From contig NZ_LOKX01000037.1 in NCBI RefSeq assembly GCF_002211285.1, positions 62,001 through 126,000 on the forward strand: a DNA stretch of 64,000 bases, written 5' to 3'. Shown here in pieces: positions 40,488-52,428 of the stretch (position 1 is its first letter; every line of letters starts with the position of its first letter). The position numbers and the translations under genes were made by a program. Source of the DNA: Rhizobium sp. R635 (lineage in GTDB: Bacteria > Pseudomonadota > Alphaproteobacteria > Rhizobiales > Rhizobiaceae). Under the pieces are notes generated by a model. It did not search any database, had not been told where the DNA came from, and saw only the letters and a list, made by a program, of their open reading frames with translations.

Positions 40488-41792
40488 ATGTTACAAGATA
40501 AAGACCGCATCTTTACCAACATCTACGGCCTCAAGGACAAATCCCTGAAGGGCGCGATGAGCCGCGGCCACTGGGACGGCACCAAGCAGATCCTCGAAAA
40601 GGGCCGTGACTGGATCATCAACGAGATGAAAGCGTCGGGCCTTCGCGGCCGCGGCGGCGCCGGCTTCCCCACTGGCCTCAAATGGTCCTTCATGCCGAAG
40701 GAAAGCGACGGACGCCCGCATTACCTCGTCGTCAATGCCGACGAATCGGAGCCCGGCACCTGCAAGGACCGTGACATCATGCGCCACGATCCGCATACGC
40801 TGATCGAAGGCTGCGTCGTCGCGAGCTTCGCCATGGGCGCCAACGCGGCTTACATCTATGTGCGGGGCGAATATATCCGCGAACGCGAAGCCCTGCAGGC
40901 GGCAATCGACGAATGTTATGATTACGGCTTGCTCGGCAAGAACAACAAGCTCGGCTGGGACATGGACATCTTCGTCCATCACGGCGCCGGCGCCTATATC
41001 TGCGGTGAGGAAACCGCGCTGCTCGAAAGCCTGGAAGGCAAGAAGGGCCAGCCGCGTCTGAAGCCGCCGTTCCCGGCCAATATGGGCCTCTACGGCTGCC
41101 CGACGACCGTCAACAACGTCGAATCGATCGCCGTTGCCCCGACGATCCTGCGCCGCGGCGCCGGCTGGTTTTCGGCCATCGGCCGCCCGAACAATGTCGG
41201 CACCAAGCTGTTCATGCTCTCCGGTCACGTCAACAAGCCGTGCACGGTCGAAGAGGAAATGGGCATCACCTTCCGCGAACTGGTCGATCGCCATGCCGGC
41301 GGCATTCGCGGCGGCTGGGACAATTTGCTCGCCGTCATTCCGGGCGGCGCATCCTGCCCGATCGTTCCGGCCAAGGACATCATCGACTGCCCGATGGATT
41401 TCGACGGCCTGCGCGGCGTCGGCTCCTCCTTCGGCACAGCCGCCGCGATCGTCATGGACAAGTCCACCGACGTCATCAAGGCGATCGCCCGCATCTCCGC
41501 CTTCTTCAAGCATGAGAGCTGCGGCCAGTGCACGCCATGCCGCGAAGGCACGGGCTGGATGTGGCGCGTGATGGAGCGCATGGCCAAGGGTAATGCCCAG
41601 AAGCGCGAAATCGACATGCTGTTCCAGGTGACGAAGCAGATCGAAGGCCACACCATCTGCGCGCTCGGCGATGCCGCCGCATGGCCGGTGCAGGGTCTGA
41701 TCCGTAACTTCCGTCCGGAGATCGAAAAGCGCATCGACCAGTATACGGCAAGCGCGCTCGATCACGGCGCGGTTCTGGAGGCGGCTGAATAA
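40488..41792 (+). CDS. nuoF: NADH-quinone oxidoreductase subunit F
   Basis: A 434-residue subunit that binds NADH and FMN. The nucleotide motif GLRGRGGAGFPTGLKWSFMP is near residue 45, and GAGAYICGEETALLESLEGK follows. The 4Fe-4S ligands are in ESCGQCTPCREGTGWMWRVM plus the downstream Cys in HTICALGDAAAWPVQG. The start at 40488 has AAGAGGTGAAG upstream, 11 bp after nuoE. Confidence 0.97.
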   Translation: MLQDKDRIFTNIYGLKDKSLKGAMSRGHWDGTKQILEKGRDWIINEMKASGLRGRGGAGFPTGLKWSFMPKESDGRPHYLVVNADESEPGTCKDRDIMRHDPHTLIEGCVVASFAMGANAAYIYVRGEYIREREALQAAIDECYDYGLLGKNNKLGWDMDIFVHHGAGAYICGEETALLESLEGKKGQPRLKPPFPANMGLYGCPTTVNNVESIAVAPTILRRGAGWFSAIGRPNNVGTKLFMLSGHVNKPCTVEEEMGITFRELVDRHAGGIRGGWDNLLAVIPGGASCPIVPAKDIIDCPMDFDGLRGVGSSFGTAAAIVMDKSTDVIKAIARISAFFKHESCGQCTPCREGTGWMWRVMERMAKGNAQKREIDMLFQVTKQIEGHTICALGDAAAWPVQGLIRNFRPEIEKRIDQYTASALDHGAVLEAAE

Positions 41793-41794
41793 TC

Positions 41795-42463
41795 ATGGCG
41801 GACAAGGCATCCGACAGCAGGAAGAAGGAAGAGGCTGCCGAATTTGCGGCCGGCTTCGGCCGTCTTGCCGCCGAGGTGCTGGAAAATGCGCGGGCAATGC
41901 CGGTGCATCCCCTGATGGCCCATCCCGCCGCAGCCTTTGCCGCCGCAACCGCGATCGGCTTCGGTTTCTCGACGCAGATGGCCGGCGCCTTTTTCGGGGC
42001 TTTCCAGAGCGCCTTGGAAACGACAGGCAAGCTTGCCGCCGCTCTCGATGACACCCCGCCGGAAGAGCCGGCGCCCGGTGTCGATATCCGGCCGGAAAAT
42101 ATCCGCCCGGCGGCCAAGGCTTTCGCCAAGCCGCTGGTCGAGAAGAAGGCAAGGCCGAAACTGACGGTGGTCACGCCGGCCAGCGAACCGGTGCCTGCGA
42201 GCCAGCCGAAGGCGGCTGTGAAGGCAAAGCCGGTTGCGCGGACTGGGAAGGCCGACGACCTGAAGCTGATCGCCGGCATCGGCCCGAAGTTGGAGCAGGT
42301 GCTGAACGCCAGGGGCATTCGCAGCTTCGCCGAGATTGCCGCCTGGACCGACGAAGAGGTTGCCCGGCTGGACGCCGAGCTCGGCTTCAACGGCCGTATC
42401 GGGCGCGACGACTGGTCCGGCCAGGCGAAAATTCTGGCAGGGCGGGGCCGCAGGAAGAAATGA
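41795..42463 (+). CDS. Protein with NuoE-tail-like helix-hairpin-helix domain, in the nuo operon
   Basis: A 222-residue protein. Residues 40-90 hold a moderately hydrophobic Ala-rich stretch (AAAFAAATAIGFGFSTQMAG) that could be a membrane hairpin. A Pro/Lys-rich linker follows. The C-terminal 70 residues (DDLKLIAGIGPKLEQVLNAR; FNGRIGRDDWSGQAKILAGR) clearly match the tail of NuoE encoded on the other side of nuoF. It starts 2 bp after nuoF, so it is co-translated with complex I genes. Related domains are annotated as predicted flap-endonuclease-like; a nuclease role here is doubtful. It may be an assembly or accessory factor. Confidence 0.75.
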   Translation: MADKASDSRKKEEAAEFAAGFGRLAAEVLENARAMPVHPLMAHPAAAFAAATAIGFGFSTQMAGAFFGAFQSALETTGKLAAALDDTPPEEPAPGVDIRPENIRPAAKAFAKPLVEKKARPKLTVVTPASEPVPASQPKAAVKAKPVARTGKADDLKLIAGIGPKLEQVLNARGIRSFAEIAAWTDEEVARLDAELGFNGRIGRDDWSGQAKILAGRGRRKK

Positions 42464-42464
42464 A

Positions 42465-42707
42465 ATGTCCGGCCGGATCAATCGGCCGGAAAAACGGGCA
42501 GATCGGCGGACGGGCGGGGGCCTCAAGCTGCAGATGCCGATGCGGGTTCCGGGTCTGGAATGCGCGACAGAGAATTTGGGCGACATCAGCTGCCGGCAGG
42601 ACGAAAGCTCCGGCTTGGCAATGATGGTGTTGCAAAAACAGGTTTGTTTGCCGTCTTCAGGCAAACGGGAAACAGGACTGAGCGACGATGGCAAAACTGA
42701 AGATTGA
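42465..42707 (+). CDS. Doubtful small ORF between the HhH-domain gene and nuoG
   Basis: An 80-codon frame from ATG 42465 with AGGAAG seven bases upstream. The predicted protein (MSGRINRPEKRADRRTGGGL onward) is basic and of mixed composition, with no domain. It overlaps the nuoG start by 20 bp and contains the nuoG ribosome site. It may instead be a plain 224-bp spacer. Included because of its ribosome site only. Confidence 0.2.
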   Translation: MSGRINRPEKRADRRTGGGLKLQMPMRVPGLECATENLGDISCRQDESSGLAMMVLQKQVCLPSSGKRETGLSDDGKTED

Positions 42708-44769
42708 CGGCAACGAGATCGAAGTTCCGGATCATTTCACGCTGTTGCAGGCGTGCGAAGACGCCGGCGCCGAGGTTCCGCGCTTCTGCTTCCACGAGCG
42801 CCTGTCGGTCGCCGGCAATTGCCGCATGTGCCTTGTCGAAGTGAAGGGCGGCCCGCCGAAGCCGCAGGCCTCCTGCGCCATGAGCGTGCGCGACATCCGC
42901 GGCGGCCCGAACGGCGAACTGCCCGAGGTCTTCACCAACACGCCGATGGTCAAGAAGGCCCGCGAAGGCGTGATGGAGTTCCTGCTGATCAACCATCCGC
43001 TCGATTGCCCGATCTGTGACCAGGGCGGCGAATGCGACCTGCAGGACCAGGCGATGGCCTTCGGCATCGACACCTCGCGCTATCAGGAAGACAAGCGCGC
43101 CGTCGAGGACAAGTATATCGGACCGCTCGTCAAGACGGTCATGAACCGCTGCATTCACTGCACGCGCTGCGTTCGCTTCACTACCGAAGTCGCCGGCATC
43201 TCCGAACTCGGCCTGATCGGCCGCGGTGAAGATGCTGAAATCACCACCTATCTCGAACAGGCAATGACCTCCGAACTGCAGGGCAACGTCGTCGACCTTT
43301 GCCCGGTCGGCGCGCTCACCTCCAAGCCCTTCGCCTTCACGGCGCGCCCCTGGGAATTGAACAAGACCGAATCGATCGACGTCATGGATGCCGTCGGTTC
43401 GGCAATCCGTGTCGATACCCGTGGCCGCGAAGTCATGCGCATCCTGCCGCGCGTCAACGAAGCCATCAACGAAGAGTGGATCTCCGACAAGAGCCGCTTC
43501 ATCTGGGACGGACTGAAGACCCAGCGCCTCGACCGGCCCTATGTCCGCAGCGACGGCCGCCTGCAGCCCGCCACGTGGGCCGAGGCCTTCGGCGCCATCA
43601 AGGCTGCTGTCAGCGCCACCTCAGGCGAGAAGATCGGCGCGATCGCTGGCGATCTCGCTTCCGTCGAGGAAATGTATGCGCTCGCCCAACTGGTCAAGTC
43701 GCTGGGATCTGACAATCTCGACTGTCGCCAGGATGGGACGGCACTCGATCCGTCGCTCGGCCGCGCAAGCTACCTCTTCAACCCGACCATCGCGGGCATC
43801 GACCAGGCCGACGCGCTGCTGATCATCGGCGCCAATCCGCGCTTCGAAGCGGCGATCCTCAACGCCCGTATCCGCAAGCGCTGGCGCCGCGGCAAGTTCC
43901 CCATCGGCGTGATCGGCGAGCCGGGCGAACTGCGCTACAGCTATGACTACCTCGGCGCCGGTCCCGACACGCTGAAGGATCTCGTCGATGGCGGCCATGC
44001 CTTCGCTGATGTTCTGAAGAATGCCGCAAAGCCGATGATCATCATCGGCCAGGGTGCGCTGTCGCGCAGTGACGGTGCAGGCGTTCTCGCCAGCGCTGCC
44101 AAGCTCGCGGGTTCGGTCGGCGCGGTCGTCGAAGGCTGGAACGGCTTCGCCGTCCTCCACACCGCTGCATCGCGCGTCGGCGGCCTCGACCTCGGCTTCG
44201 TGCCGGGTGCCAAGGGCGTCAATGCGGCCGAGATGCTGACTTCGATGGACGTGCTCTTCCTGCTCGGCGCTGATGAACTCGACTTCACCGCCAAGAAGGC
44301 CAAGCTCACCGTCTATATCGGCTCGCATGGCGATAACGGCGCGCATCACGCCGACGTCATCCTGCCGGCTGCGGCCTATACCGAAAAATCCGGCACCTGG
44401 GTCAACACCGAAGGCCGCGTCCAGATGGGCAACCGCGCAGGCTTCGCGCCGGGCGATGCCCGCGAGGACTGGGCGATCATCCGCGCTCTTTCGGACGTGC
44501 TCGGCAAGAAGCTTCCCTTCGATTCGCTCAATGAACTGCGTGGCCGCCTCTATGCCGCTTTCCCGCATTTTGCCGCCATCGACGAGATCGCCGAAACCGA
44601 TAGCGCCCAAATTGCCGCAGTCGCGAAAAAAGCCGGCAAGATGAACAAGTCAGGGTTTGCGTCGCCGGTCAAAGACTTCTATTTGACGAACCCGATAGCG
44701 CGTGCCTCGGCTGTCATGGCCGAGTGCTCGGCATTGGCCCGCAACAACTTCAAAGTCGCGGCAGAGTAA
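42688..44769 (+). CDS. nuoG: NADH-quinone oxidoreductase subunit G
   Basis: A 693-residue 75-kDa-family subunit with three or more iron-sulphur clusters. The N-terminal 2Fe-2S domain has FCFHERLSVAGNCRMCLVEV. The His/Cys 4Fe-4S site is NHPLDCPICDQGGECDLQDQ, and the next is NRCIHCTRCVRFTTEVAGIS. The C-terminal part is the molybdopterin-oxidoreductase-like domain without metal cofactor. The length is typical of alphaproteobacteria. Confidence 0.97.
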   Translation: MAKLKIDGNEIEVPDHFTLLQACEDAGAEVPRFCFHERLSVAGNCRMCLVEVKGGPPKPQASCAMSVRDIRGGPNGELPEVFTNTPMVKKAREGVMEFLLINHPLDCPICDQGGECDLQDQAMAFGIDTSRYQEDKRAVEDKYIGPLVKTVMNRCIHCTRCVRFTTEVAGISELGLIGRGEDAEITTYLEQAMTSELQGNVVDLCPVGALTSKPFAFTARPWELNKTESIDVMDAVGSAIRVDTRGREVMRILPRVNEAINEEWISDKSRFIWDGLKTQRLDRPYVRSDGRLQPATWAEAFGAIKAAVSATSGEKIGAIAGDLASVEEMYALAQLVKSLGSDNLDCRQDGTALDPSLGRASYLFNPTIAGIDQADALLIIGANPRFEAAILNARIRKRWRRGKFPIGVIGEPGELRYSYDYLGAGPDTLKDLVDGGHAFADVLKNAAKPMIIIGQGALSRSDGAGVLASAAKLAGSVGAVVEGWNGFAVLHTAASRVGGLDLGFVPGAKGVNAAEMLTSMDVLFLLGADELDFTAKKAKLTVYIGSHGDNGAHHADVILPAAAYTEKSGTWVNTEGRVQMGNRAGFAPGDAREDWAIIRALSDVLGKKLPFDSLNELRGRLYAAFPHFAAIDEIAETDSAQIAAVAKKAGKMNKSGFASPVKDFYLTNPIARASAVMAECSALARNNFKVAAE

Positions 44770-44781
44770 GGGCAGGGGACT

Positions 44782-45825
44782 ATGGATTCTTTCTTTTCGA
44801 CCTATGTCTGGCCGGCGATCATCATGATCGGTCAGTCGCTGCTGCTTCTGGTCTGCCTGCTCGTCTTCATCGCCTACGTGCTGCTCGCGGACCGCAAGAT
44901 CTGGGCTGCCGTGCAGCTGCGCCGGGGACCGAACGTCGTCGGTCCCTTCGGCCTGTTCCAGTCCTTCGCCGACCTCCTGAAGTTCGTCTTCAAGGAGCCG
45001 ATCATCCCGGCCGGCGCCAACAAGGCGGTCTTCTTGCTGGCTCCGCTGGTTACGGTGCTTCTGGCGCTGTCGACCTGGGCGGTGGTGCCGCTTGCAGACG
45101 GATGGGTGATTGCCAACATCAATGTCGGCATTCTCTATATCTTCGCGATTTCCTCGCTCGAGGTCTACGGTATCATCATGGGCGGCTGGGCTTCGAACTC
45201 GAAGTATCCGTTCCTCGGCGCGCTGCGCTCGGCAGCACAGATGGTTTCCTATGAAGTCTCGATCGGCTTCGTCATCGTCACCGTGCTTCTTTGCGTCGGC
45301 TCGCTGAACCTGACGGATATCGTCAATGCGCAGCACACGGGCCTCGGCACCATGCTCGGCCTGCCGGCGTCGTTCCTCGACTGGCACTGGCTGTCGCTGT
45401 TCCCGATGTTCATCATCTTCTTCATTTCGGCGCTCGCCGAGACGAACCGTCCGCCTTTCGACCTTCCGGAAGCCGAATCGGAACTCGTCGCCGGCTTCAT
45501 GGTCGAATACGGCTCCTCGCCATACATGATGTTCATGCTCGGCGAATATGCGGCCGTCTGCCTGATGTGCTCGCTGACGACGATCCTCTTCCTTGGCGGC
45601 TGGCTGCCCCCGGTCGATATCTGGATCCTCAACTGGGTCCCCGGCATCATCTGGTTCATGCTGAAGGCCTGCTTCGTGTTCTTCATGTTCGCGATGGTCA
45701 AGGCTTTCGTTCCCCGTTACCGCTACGACCAGCTCATGCGCCTCGGCTGGAAGGTCTTCCTGCCGCTGTCGCTCGCCATGGTCATCATCGTTGCATTCGT
45801 GCTGAAACTGATGGGATGGGCTTGA
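44782..45825 (+). CDS. nuoH: NADH-quinone oxidoreductase subunit H
   Basis: A 347-residue membrane subunit with eight or more helices that joins the quinone pocket to the proton-pumping arm. Family signatures are LADRKIWAAVQLRRGPNVVG near residue 35 and ALAETNRPPFDLPEAESELV near residue 215. It lies 12 bp after nuoG. Confidence 0.97.
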   Translation: MDSFFSTYVWPAIIMIGQSLLLLVCLLVFIAYVLLADRKIWAAVQLRRGPNVVGPFGLFQSFADLLKFVFKEPIIPAGANKAVFLLAPLVTVLLALSTWAVVPLADGWVIANINVGILYIFAISSLEVYGIIMGGWASNSKYPFLGALRSAAQMVSYEVSIGFVIVTVLLCVGSLNLTDIVNAQHTGLGTMLGLPASFLDWHWLSLFPMFIIFFISALAETNRPPFDLPEAESELVAGFMVEYGSSPYMMFMLGEYAAVCLMCSLTTILFLGGWLPPVDIWILNWVPGIIWFMLKACFVFFMFAMVKAFVPRYRYDQLMRLGWKVFLPLSLAMVIIVAFVLKLMGWA

Positions 45826-45865
45826 TCATGTCCGCTCTCGTTTCCGGCAAAATTGGAGGTTGAAG

Positions 45866-46357
45866 ATGGCAAGCTTGTCCGGCTCCATCAACTCGCTGTT
45901 TCTCAAGGAATTCGTCGGCGCCTTCTTTCTGTCGATGCGCTATTTCTTCCGCCAGAAGGCGACGATCAACTATCCCTTCGAAAAGGGCCCGGTTTCTCCG
46001 CGCTTCCGCGGCGAGCATGCGCTGCGCCGTTATCCGAACGGCGAGGAACGCTGCATCGCCTGCAAGCTCTGCGAGGCGATCTGTCCTGCCCAGGCGATCA
46101 CCATCGAGGCCGGCCCGCGCCGCAACGACGGCACGCGCCGCACGGTGCGCTACGACATCGACATGGTGAAGTGCATCTATTGCGGCTTCTGCCAGGAAGC
46201 CTGCCCGGTCGACGCGATCGTCGAAGGGCCGAATTTCGAATTTGCGACGGAAACACGCGAAGAGCTCTATTTCGACAAGGCGCGGCTTCTGGATAACGGA
46301 GACCGGTGGGAGCGCGAAATCGCGCGCAACATCGCGATCGACTCGCCGTACCGCTGA
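45866..46357 (+). CDS. nuoI: NADH-quinone oxidoreductase subunit I
   Basis: A 163-residue peripheral subunit with two 4Fe-4S ferredoxin motifs: CIACKLCEAICP (N6a/b type) and CIYCGFCQEACP. The start at 45866 (MASLSGSINSLFL) has GGAGG seven bases upstream. That GGAGG overlaps the end of an 11-codon mini-ORF (from ATG 45828) in the nuoH-nuoI gap, which may be chance. Confidence 0.96.
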   Translation: MASLSGSINSLFLKEFVGAFFLSMRYFFRQKATINYPFEKGPVSPRFRGEHALRRYPNGEERCIACKLCEAICPAQAITIEAGPRRNDGTRRTVRYDIDMVKCIYCGFCQEACPVDAIVEGPNFEFATETREELYFDKARLLDNGDRWEREIARNIAIDSPYR

Positions 46358-46501
46358 TTGAGATTTTGAAATGCCGCGATGGCGCCAAGGCGCTTTCGTC
46401 GCGGTCAATATGCACAGGAGCTTTGCCGGCCAGCGCCGCGGAAAGCTCTATCGGGCAGGGAAACTCCCGGCTGCCCGGGGGAAGATGAAAAAGGCACCAA
46501 C

Positions 46502-47116
46502 ATGGGTCTGCAGGCTCTATTTTTCTATCTTTTCGCCTTTGTCGCGATAGCGTCGGCGTTCATGGTCATCTGGGCGAAGAACCCGGTTCACTCGGTTCTG
46601 TTCCTGATCCTGGTGTTCTTCAATGCGGCCGGCCTCTTCCTGCTGGCCGGCGCCGAATTCCTGGCGATGATCCTGCTCGTCGTCTATGTCGGCGCCGTCG
46701 CGGTTCTCTTCCTCTTCGTGGTGATGATGCTCGACATCGATTTCACCGAGCTTCGCGCCGGCGTTCTCGAATATGCGCCGATCGGTGCGCTGATAGGGAT
46801 CATCCTCGCGGCTGAACTGATCGTCGTCATCGGCGGCAGCGTCATCTCGCCCGAGATCGCCAAATCAGTTGCCATGCCGATCCCGGCCCTTGCCGAACGC
46901 ACCAATACGGCCGCTCTCGGCGACGTGCTTTACACCAACTACGTCTATTTCTTCCAGATTGCCGGCCTGGTGCTGCTGGTGGCGATGATCGGCGCGATCG
47001 TTCTGACGCTGAGGCACCGCACCAACATCAAGCGGCAGAATATCTCCAGGCAGGTTGCCCGCACGCCCGCCACCGCCGTCGAGGTGGTGTCGGTCAAGCC
47101 CGGGCAGGGCGTCTAA
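46502..47116 (+). CDS. nuoJ: NADH-quinone oxidoreductase subunit J
   Basis: A 204-residue membrane subunit with five helices. It begins MGLQALFFYLFAFVAIASAF and includes EFLAMILLVVYVGAVAVLFL, the conserved pi-bulge helix region. The C-terminal tail is longer than the helix bundle. The frame is open upstream to 46379, but the family start is at 46502. The 144-bp gap after nuoI is the widest in this part of the operon and shows no gene. Confidence 0.95.
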   Translation: MGLQALFFYLFAFVAIASAFMVIWAKNPVHSVLFLILVFFNAAGLFLLAGAEFLAMILLVVYVGAVAVLFLFVVMMLDIDFTELRAGVLEYAPIGALIGIILAAELIVVIGGSVISPEIAKSVAMPIPALAERTNTAALGDVLYTNYVYFFQIAGLVLLVAMIGAIVLTLRHRTNIKRQNISRQVARTPATAVEVVSVKPGQGV

Positions 47117-47139
47117 AGGCAGGTCAAGGAACAAAGAAC

Positions 47140-47448
47140 ATGGTCATCGGACTTTCCCACTACCTGACGGTCAGCGCCATCCTCTTCACGCTCGGCGTCT
47201 TCGGCATCTTCCTGAACCGCAAGAACGTCATCGTCATCCTGATGTCGGTCGAACTGATCCTGCTTGCCGTCAACATCAACATGGTCGCCTTCTCTCACTT
47301 CCTGAACGACATCGTCGGCCAGGTCTTCGCGCTGTTCATCCTGACGGTGGCGGCTGCCGAAGCGGCGATCGGTCTTGCAATTCTCGTTGTCTTCTACCGC
47401 AACCGCGGCTCGATCGCGGTCGAAGACGTCAATATGATGAAGGGCTGA
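47140..47448 (+). CDS. nuoK: NADH-quinone oxidoreductase subunit K
   Basis: A 102-residue subunit with three membrane helices. The conserved glutamates of the proton path are in IVILMSVELILLAVNINMVA and in FILTVAAAEAAIGLAILVVF. Standard length; 23 bp after nuoJ. Confidence 0.97.
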   Translation: MVIGLSHYLTVSAILFTLGVFGIFLNRKNVIVILMSVELILLAVNINMVAFSHFLNDIVGQVFALFILTVAAAEAAIGLAILVVFYRNRGSIAVEDVNMMKG

Positions 47449-47455
47449 GTGGCTC

Positions 47456-49452
<1,997 letters not shown>

Positions 49453-49453
<1 letters not shown>

Positions 49454-50964
49454 TGACCGATTGGCCTATTCTTTCAACGGTCACCTTCCTGCCGCTCGTC
49501 GGTGTCGTGCTCCTGTTGCTGATGAACGGCGAGAGTGAAAGCGGCCGCAAGAACGTGCTGTGGATCTCGCTGATCACGACGGTCTTTACCTTCGTCGTCT
49601 CGCTTTTCATCTGGACCAGCTTCGACAATGCCAATCCGGGCTTCCAGATGATCGAGAAGCACAATTGGCTCGGCACCGGCATCGGCTACCATGTCGGCGT
49701 CGACGGCATCTCGATGCTGTTCGTCATCCTCTCGACCTTCCTCATGCCCTTCTGCGTGCTGGCGAGCTGGCTCTCGATCGAGAAGCGCCTGAAGGAATAC
49801 ATGATCGCCTTCCTCATCCTCGAAACGATGATGATCGGCGTCTTCGTCTCGCTCGATATCGTGCTCTTCTACGTCTTCTTCGAGGCGGGCCTCATTCCGA
49901 TGTTCCTGATCATCGGCGTCTGGGGCGGCAAGGACCGCGTCTACGCGAGCTACAAGTTCTTCCTCTACACTCTGCTCGGCTCGGTGCTGATGCTGCTCGC
50001 CATCATGGCGATGTACTGGCAGGCCGGCACGACCGACATCACCGCGCTGCTCGCCTACAAGTTCCCGCCGGCGATGCAGACCTGGTTGTGGCTCGCCTTC
50101 TTCGCCTCCTTCGCGGTGAAGATGCCGATGTGGCCGGTCCATACCTGGCTTCCGGATGCCCACGTTCAGGCGCCGACGGCAGGCTCAGTGATCCTGGCCG
50201 GCGTGTTGCTGAAGCTCGGCGGCTACGGTCTCATCCGCTTCTCGCTCGGCATGTTCCCCGTTGCCTCCGATTATTTCGCGCCGTTCGTCTTCGCCTTGTC
50301 CGTCATCGCCATCATCTACACCTCCCTGGTGGCGATGATGCAGGACGACATCAAGAAGCTGATCGCCTATTCCTCGGTGGCGCACATGGGCTATGTGACC
50401 ATGGGCATTTTCGCCGCCAACATGCAGGGCGTTCAGGGCTCGATCTTCCAGATGCTGTCGCACGGCATTGTCTCCGGCGCGCTCTTCCTCTGCGTCGGCG
50501 TCGTCTACGACCGCACCCACACCCGCGAGATCAACGCCTATGGCGGCCTCGTCAACAACATGCCGAAATATGCCGTGGCGATGATGGTCTTCACCATGGC
50601 CAATGTCGGGCTTCCCGGCACGTCGGGCTTCATCGGCGAATTCCTCACGCTGATCGGCGTCTTCCGGGTCAATACCTGGGTTGCGCTCTTTGCTGCCACC
50701 GGCGTCATCCTCTCGGCCGCCTACGCGCTCTGGCTCTATCGCCGGGTGATCTTCGGCGCGCTGGAGAAGGAAAAGCTGAAGGCATTGCTCGATCTTTCGC
50801 CGCGTGAGCAGCTGATCCTCTATCCGCTGGTCGCACTGACCATCTTCTTCGGCGTTTACCCGGCTCCGGTCTTCGATGCGACGGCCGCCTCGGTGGATCT
50901 GCTGGTCAACAACTACACGGCCGCCGTGCACGCAGCGCAGAATGTTGCGCTGTCTATGAAATGA
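49453..50964 (+). CDS. nuoM: NADH-quinone oxidoreductase subunit M
   Basis: A 503-residue antiporter-like proton-pumping subunit with about 14 helices. The conserved Glu is in VLFYVFFEAGLIPMFLIIGV and the Lys/His region in MPMWPVHTWLPDAHVQAPTA. The start overlaps the nuoL stop (TGATG). Confidence 0.97.
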
Positions 50965-50982
50965 TGACGGGACTTATCGGAC

Positions 50983-52428
50983 ATGACCGCTGAAACAATT
51001 CTCCTCAGTCTGCATCTTTCCGCGCCGGAGCTCATCCTCGCGGTCGGCGCCCTTGTCCTGTTGATGGTCGGCGTCTTCTCGGGCGAGCGGTCGGGCCCCG
51101 TCGTCACCGGCCTTGCCATCGTCCTGTTCCTGGCTTCCGGCCTGTGGCTGCTCTTCGTGCCGGCGGAAGGCCTTGCCTTCGGCGGCGTCTACATGGCCGA
51201 TGGCTTCTCGCGCTTCATGAAACTGGTGGCGCTGATCGGTTCGCTGGTCGCCCTGTTCATGACGATCGGTCACGCACGCGAAAACCAGCTCGACAAATTC
51301 GAGTTCCCGGTTCTCTTGGTGCTCGCGACCCTCGGCATCCTGCTGATGATTTCGGCCAACGACCTGATCTCGCTCTATCTCGCGCTGGAACTCCAGTCGC
51401 TGGCGCTCTACGTCGTCGCTGCCATCAACCGCGACAGCCTGAAGTCGACCGAAGCCGGCCTGAAATATTTCGTCCTCGGTGCACTGTCCTCGGGCATGCT
51501 GCTCTATGGCATGTCGCTGGTCTATGGCTTCACCGGCCACACCCACTTCTCCGAAATCGCCCAGGCGCTTTCCGTCGAGGGCGCGCGTTCGCTCGGCCTC
51601 GTCTTCGGCCTGGTCTTCATTCTCGCCGGCATCGCTTTCAAGATTTCGGCCGTTCCCTTCCACATGTGGACGCCTGATGTTTACGAAGGTGCGCCGACCC
51701 CGGTCACCGCTTTCTTCGCGGCAGCTCCCAAGGTCGCTGCCATGGCGATGATGACCCGCATTGTCATCACCGCCTTCCAGCCGGTGCTGGCGGACTGGCA
51801 GCAGGTCGTCGTCTTCATCTCGATCGCCTCGATGCTGCTCGGCTCCTTTGCCGCGATCGGCCAGAAGAACATCAAGCGACTGATGGCTTATTCCTCGATC
51901 GGCCATATGGGCTATGCGCTTGTCGGTCTTGCCGCCGGCAACCAGACCGGTGTCTCCGGCGTCATGCTTTACATGGTCATCTACATGATCATGACGCTCG
52001 GTACCTTTGCGATCATCATGTCGATGCGCCGCAAGGACGGCACGATGGTCGAGAATGTCAACGATCTCGCCGGCCTGTCTACCACGAACCCGTTCATGGC
52101 CGTGGTGCTGACGGCGCTGATGTTCTCGCTTGCCGGCATCCCGCCGCTTGCCGGCTTCTTCGCGAAGTATTTCGTCTTCGTCGCCGCGATCGAGGCAAAG
52201 CTCTATGCGCTCGCCATCATCGGCGTTCTCGCCTCGGTCGTCGGCGCCTATTACTACCTGCGCGTCATCAAGCTGATGTGGTTCGATGAGGCCACCGGCG
52301 AATTCGCGCGTGTCTCCGGCGCGTTGCGCCTGGTCTTCGGTCTCTCCGGCCTCTTCGTCACCGCCTATGTTCTCATCGGCGGCCCGATCGGCGGCGCGGC
52401 AGAGCTTGCCGCCGCGACGCTCTTCTGA
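50983..52428 (+). CDS. nuoN: NADH-quinone oxidoreductase subunit N
   Basis: A 481-residue antiporter-like proton-pumping subunit. Motifs: DLISLYLALELQSLALYVVA with the key Glu, and FKISAVPFHMWTPDVYEGAP. It closes the 14-subunit set, all present and in standard order (A-N). The birA start overlaps its stop (TGATG), so the operon appears to continue. Confidence 0.97.
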   Translation: MTAETILLSLHLSAPELILAVGALVLLMVGVFSGERSGPVVTGLAIVLFLASGLWLLFVPAEGLAFGGVYMADGFSRFMKLVALIGSLVALFMTIGHARENQLDKFEFPVLLVLATLGILLMISANDLISLYLALELQSLALYVVAAINRDSLKSTEAGLKYFVLGALSSGMLLYGMSLVYGFTGHTHFSEIAQALSVEGARSLGLVFGLVFILAGIAFKISAVPFHMWTPDVYEGAPTPVTAFFAAAPKVAAMAMMTRIVITAFQPVLADWQQVVVFISIASMLLGSFAAIGQKNIKRLMAYSSIGHMGYALVGLAAGNQTGVSGVMLYMVIYMIMTLGTFAIIMSMRRKDGTMVENVNDLAGLSTTNPFMAVVLTALMFSLAGIPPLAGFFAKYFVFVAAIEAKLYALAIIGVLASVVGAYYYLRVIKLMWFDEATGEFARVSGALRLVFGLSGLFVTAYVLIGGPIGGAAELAAATLF

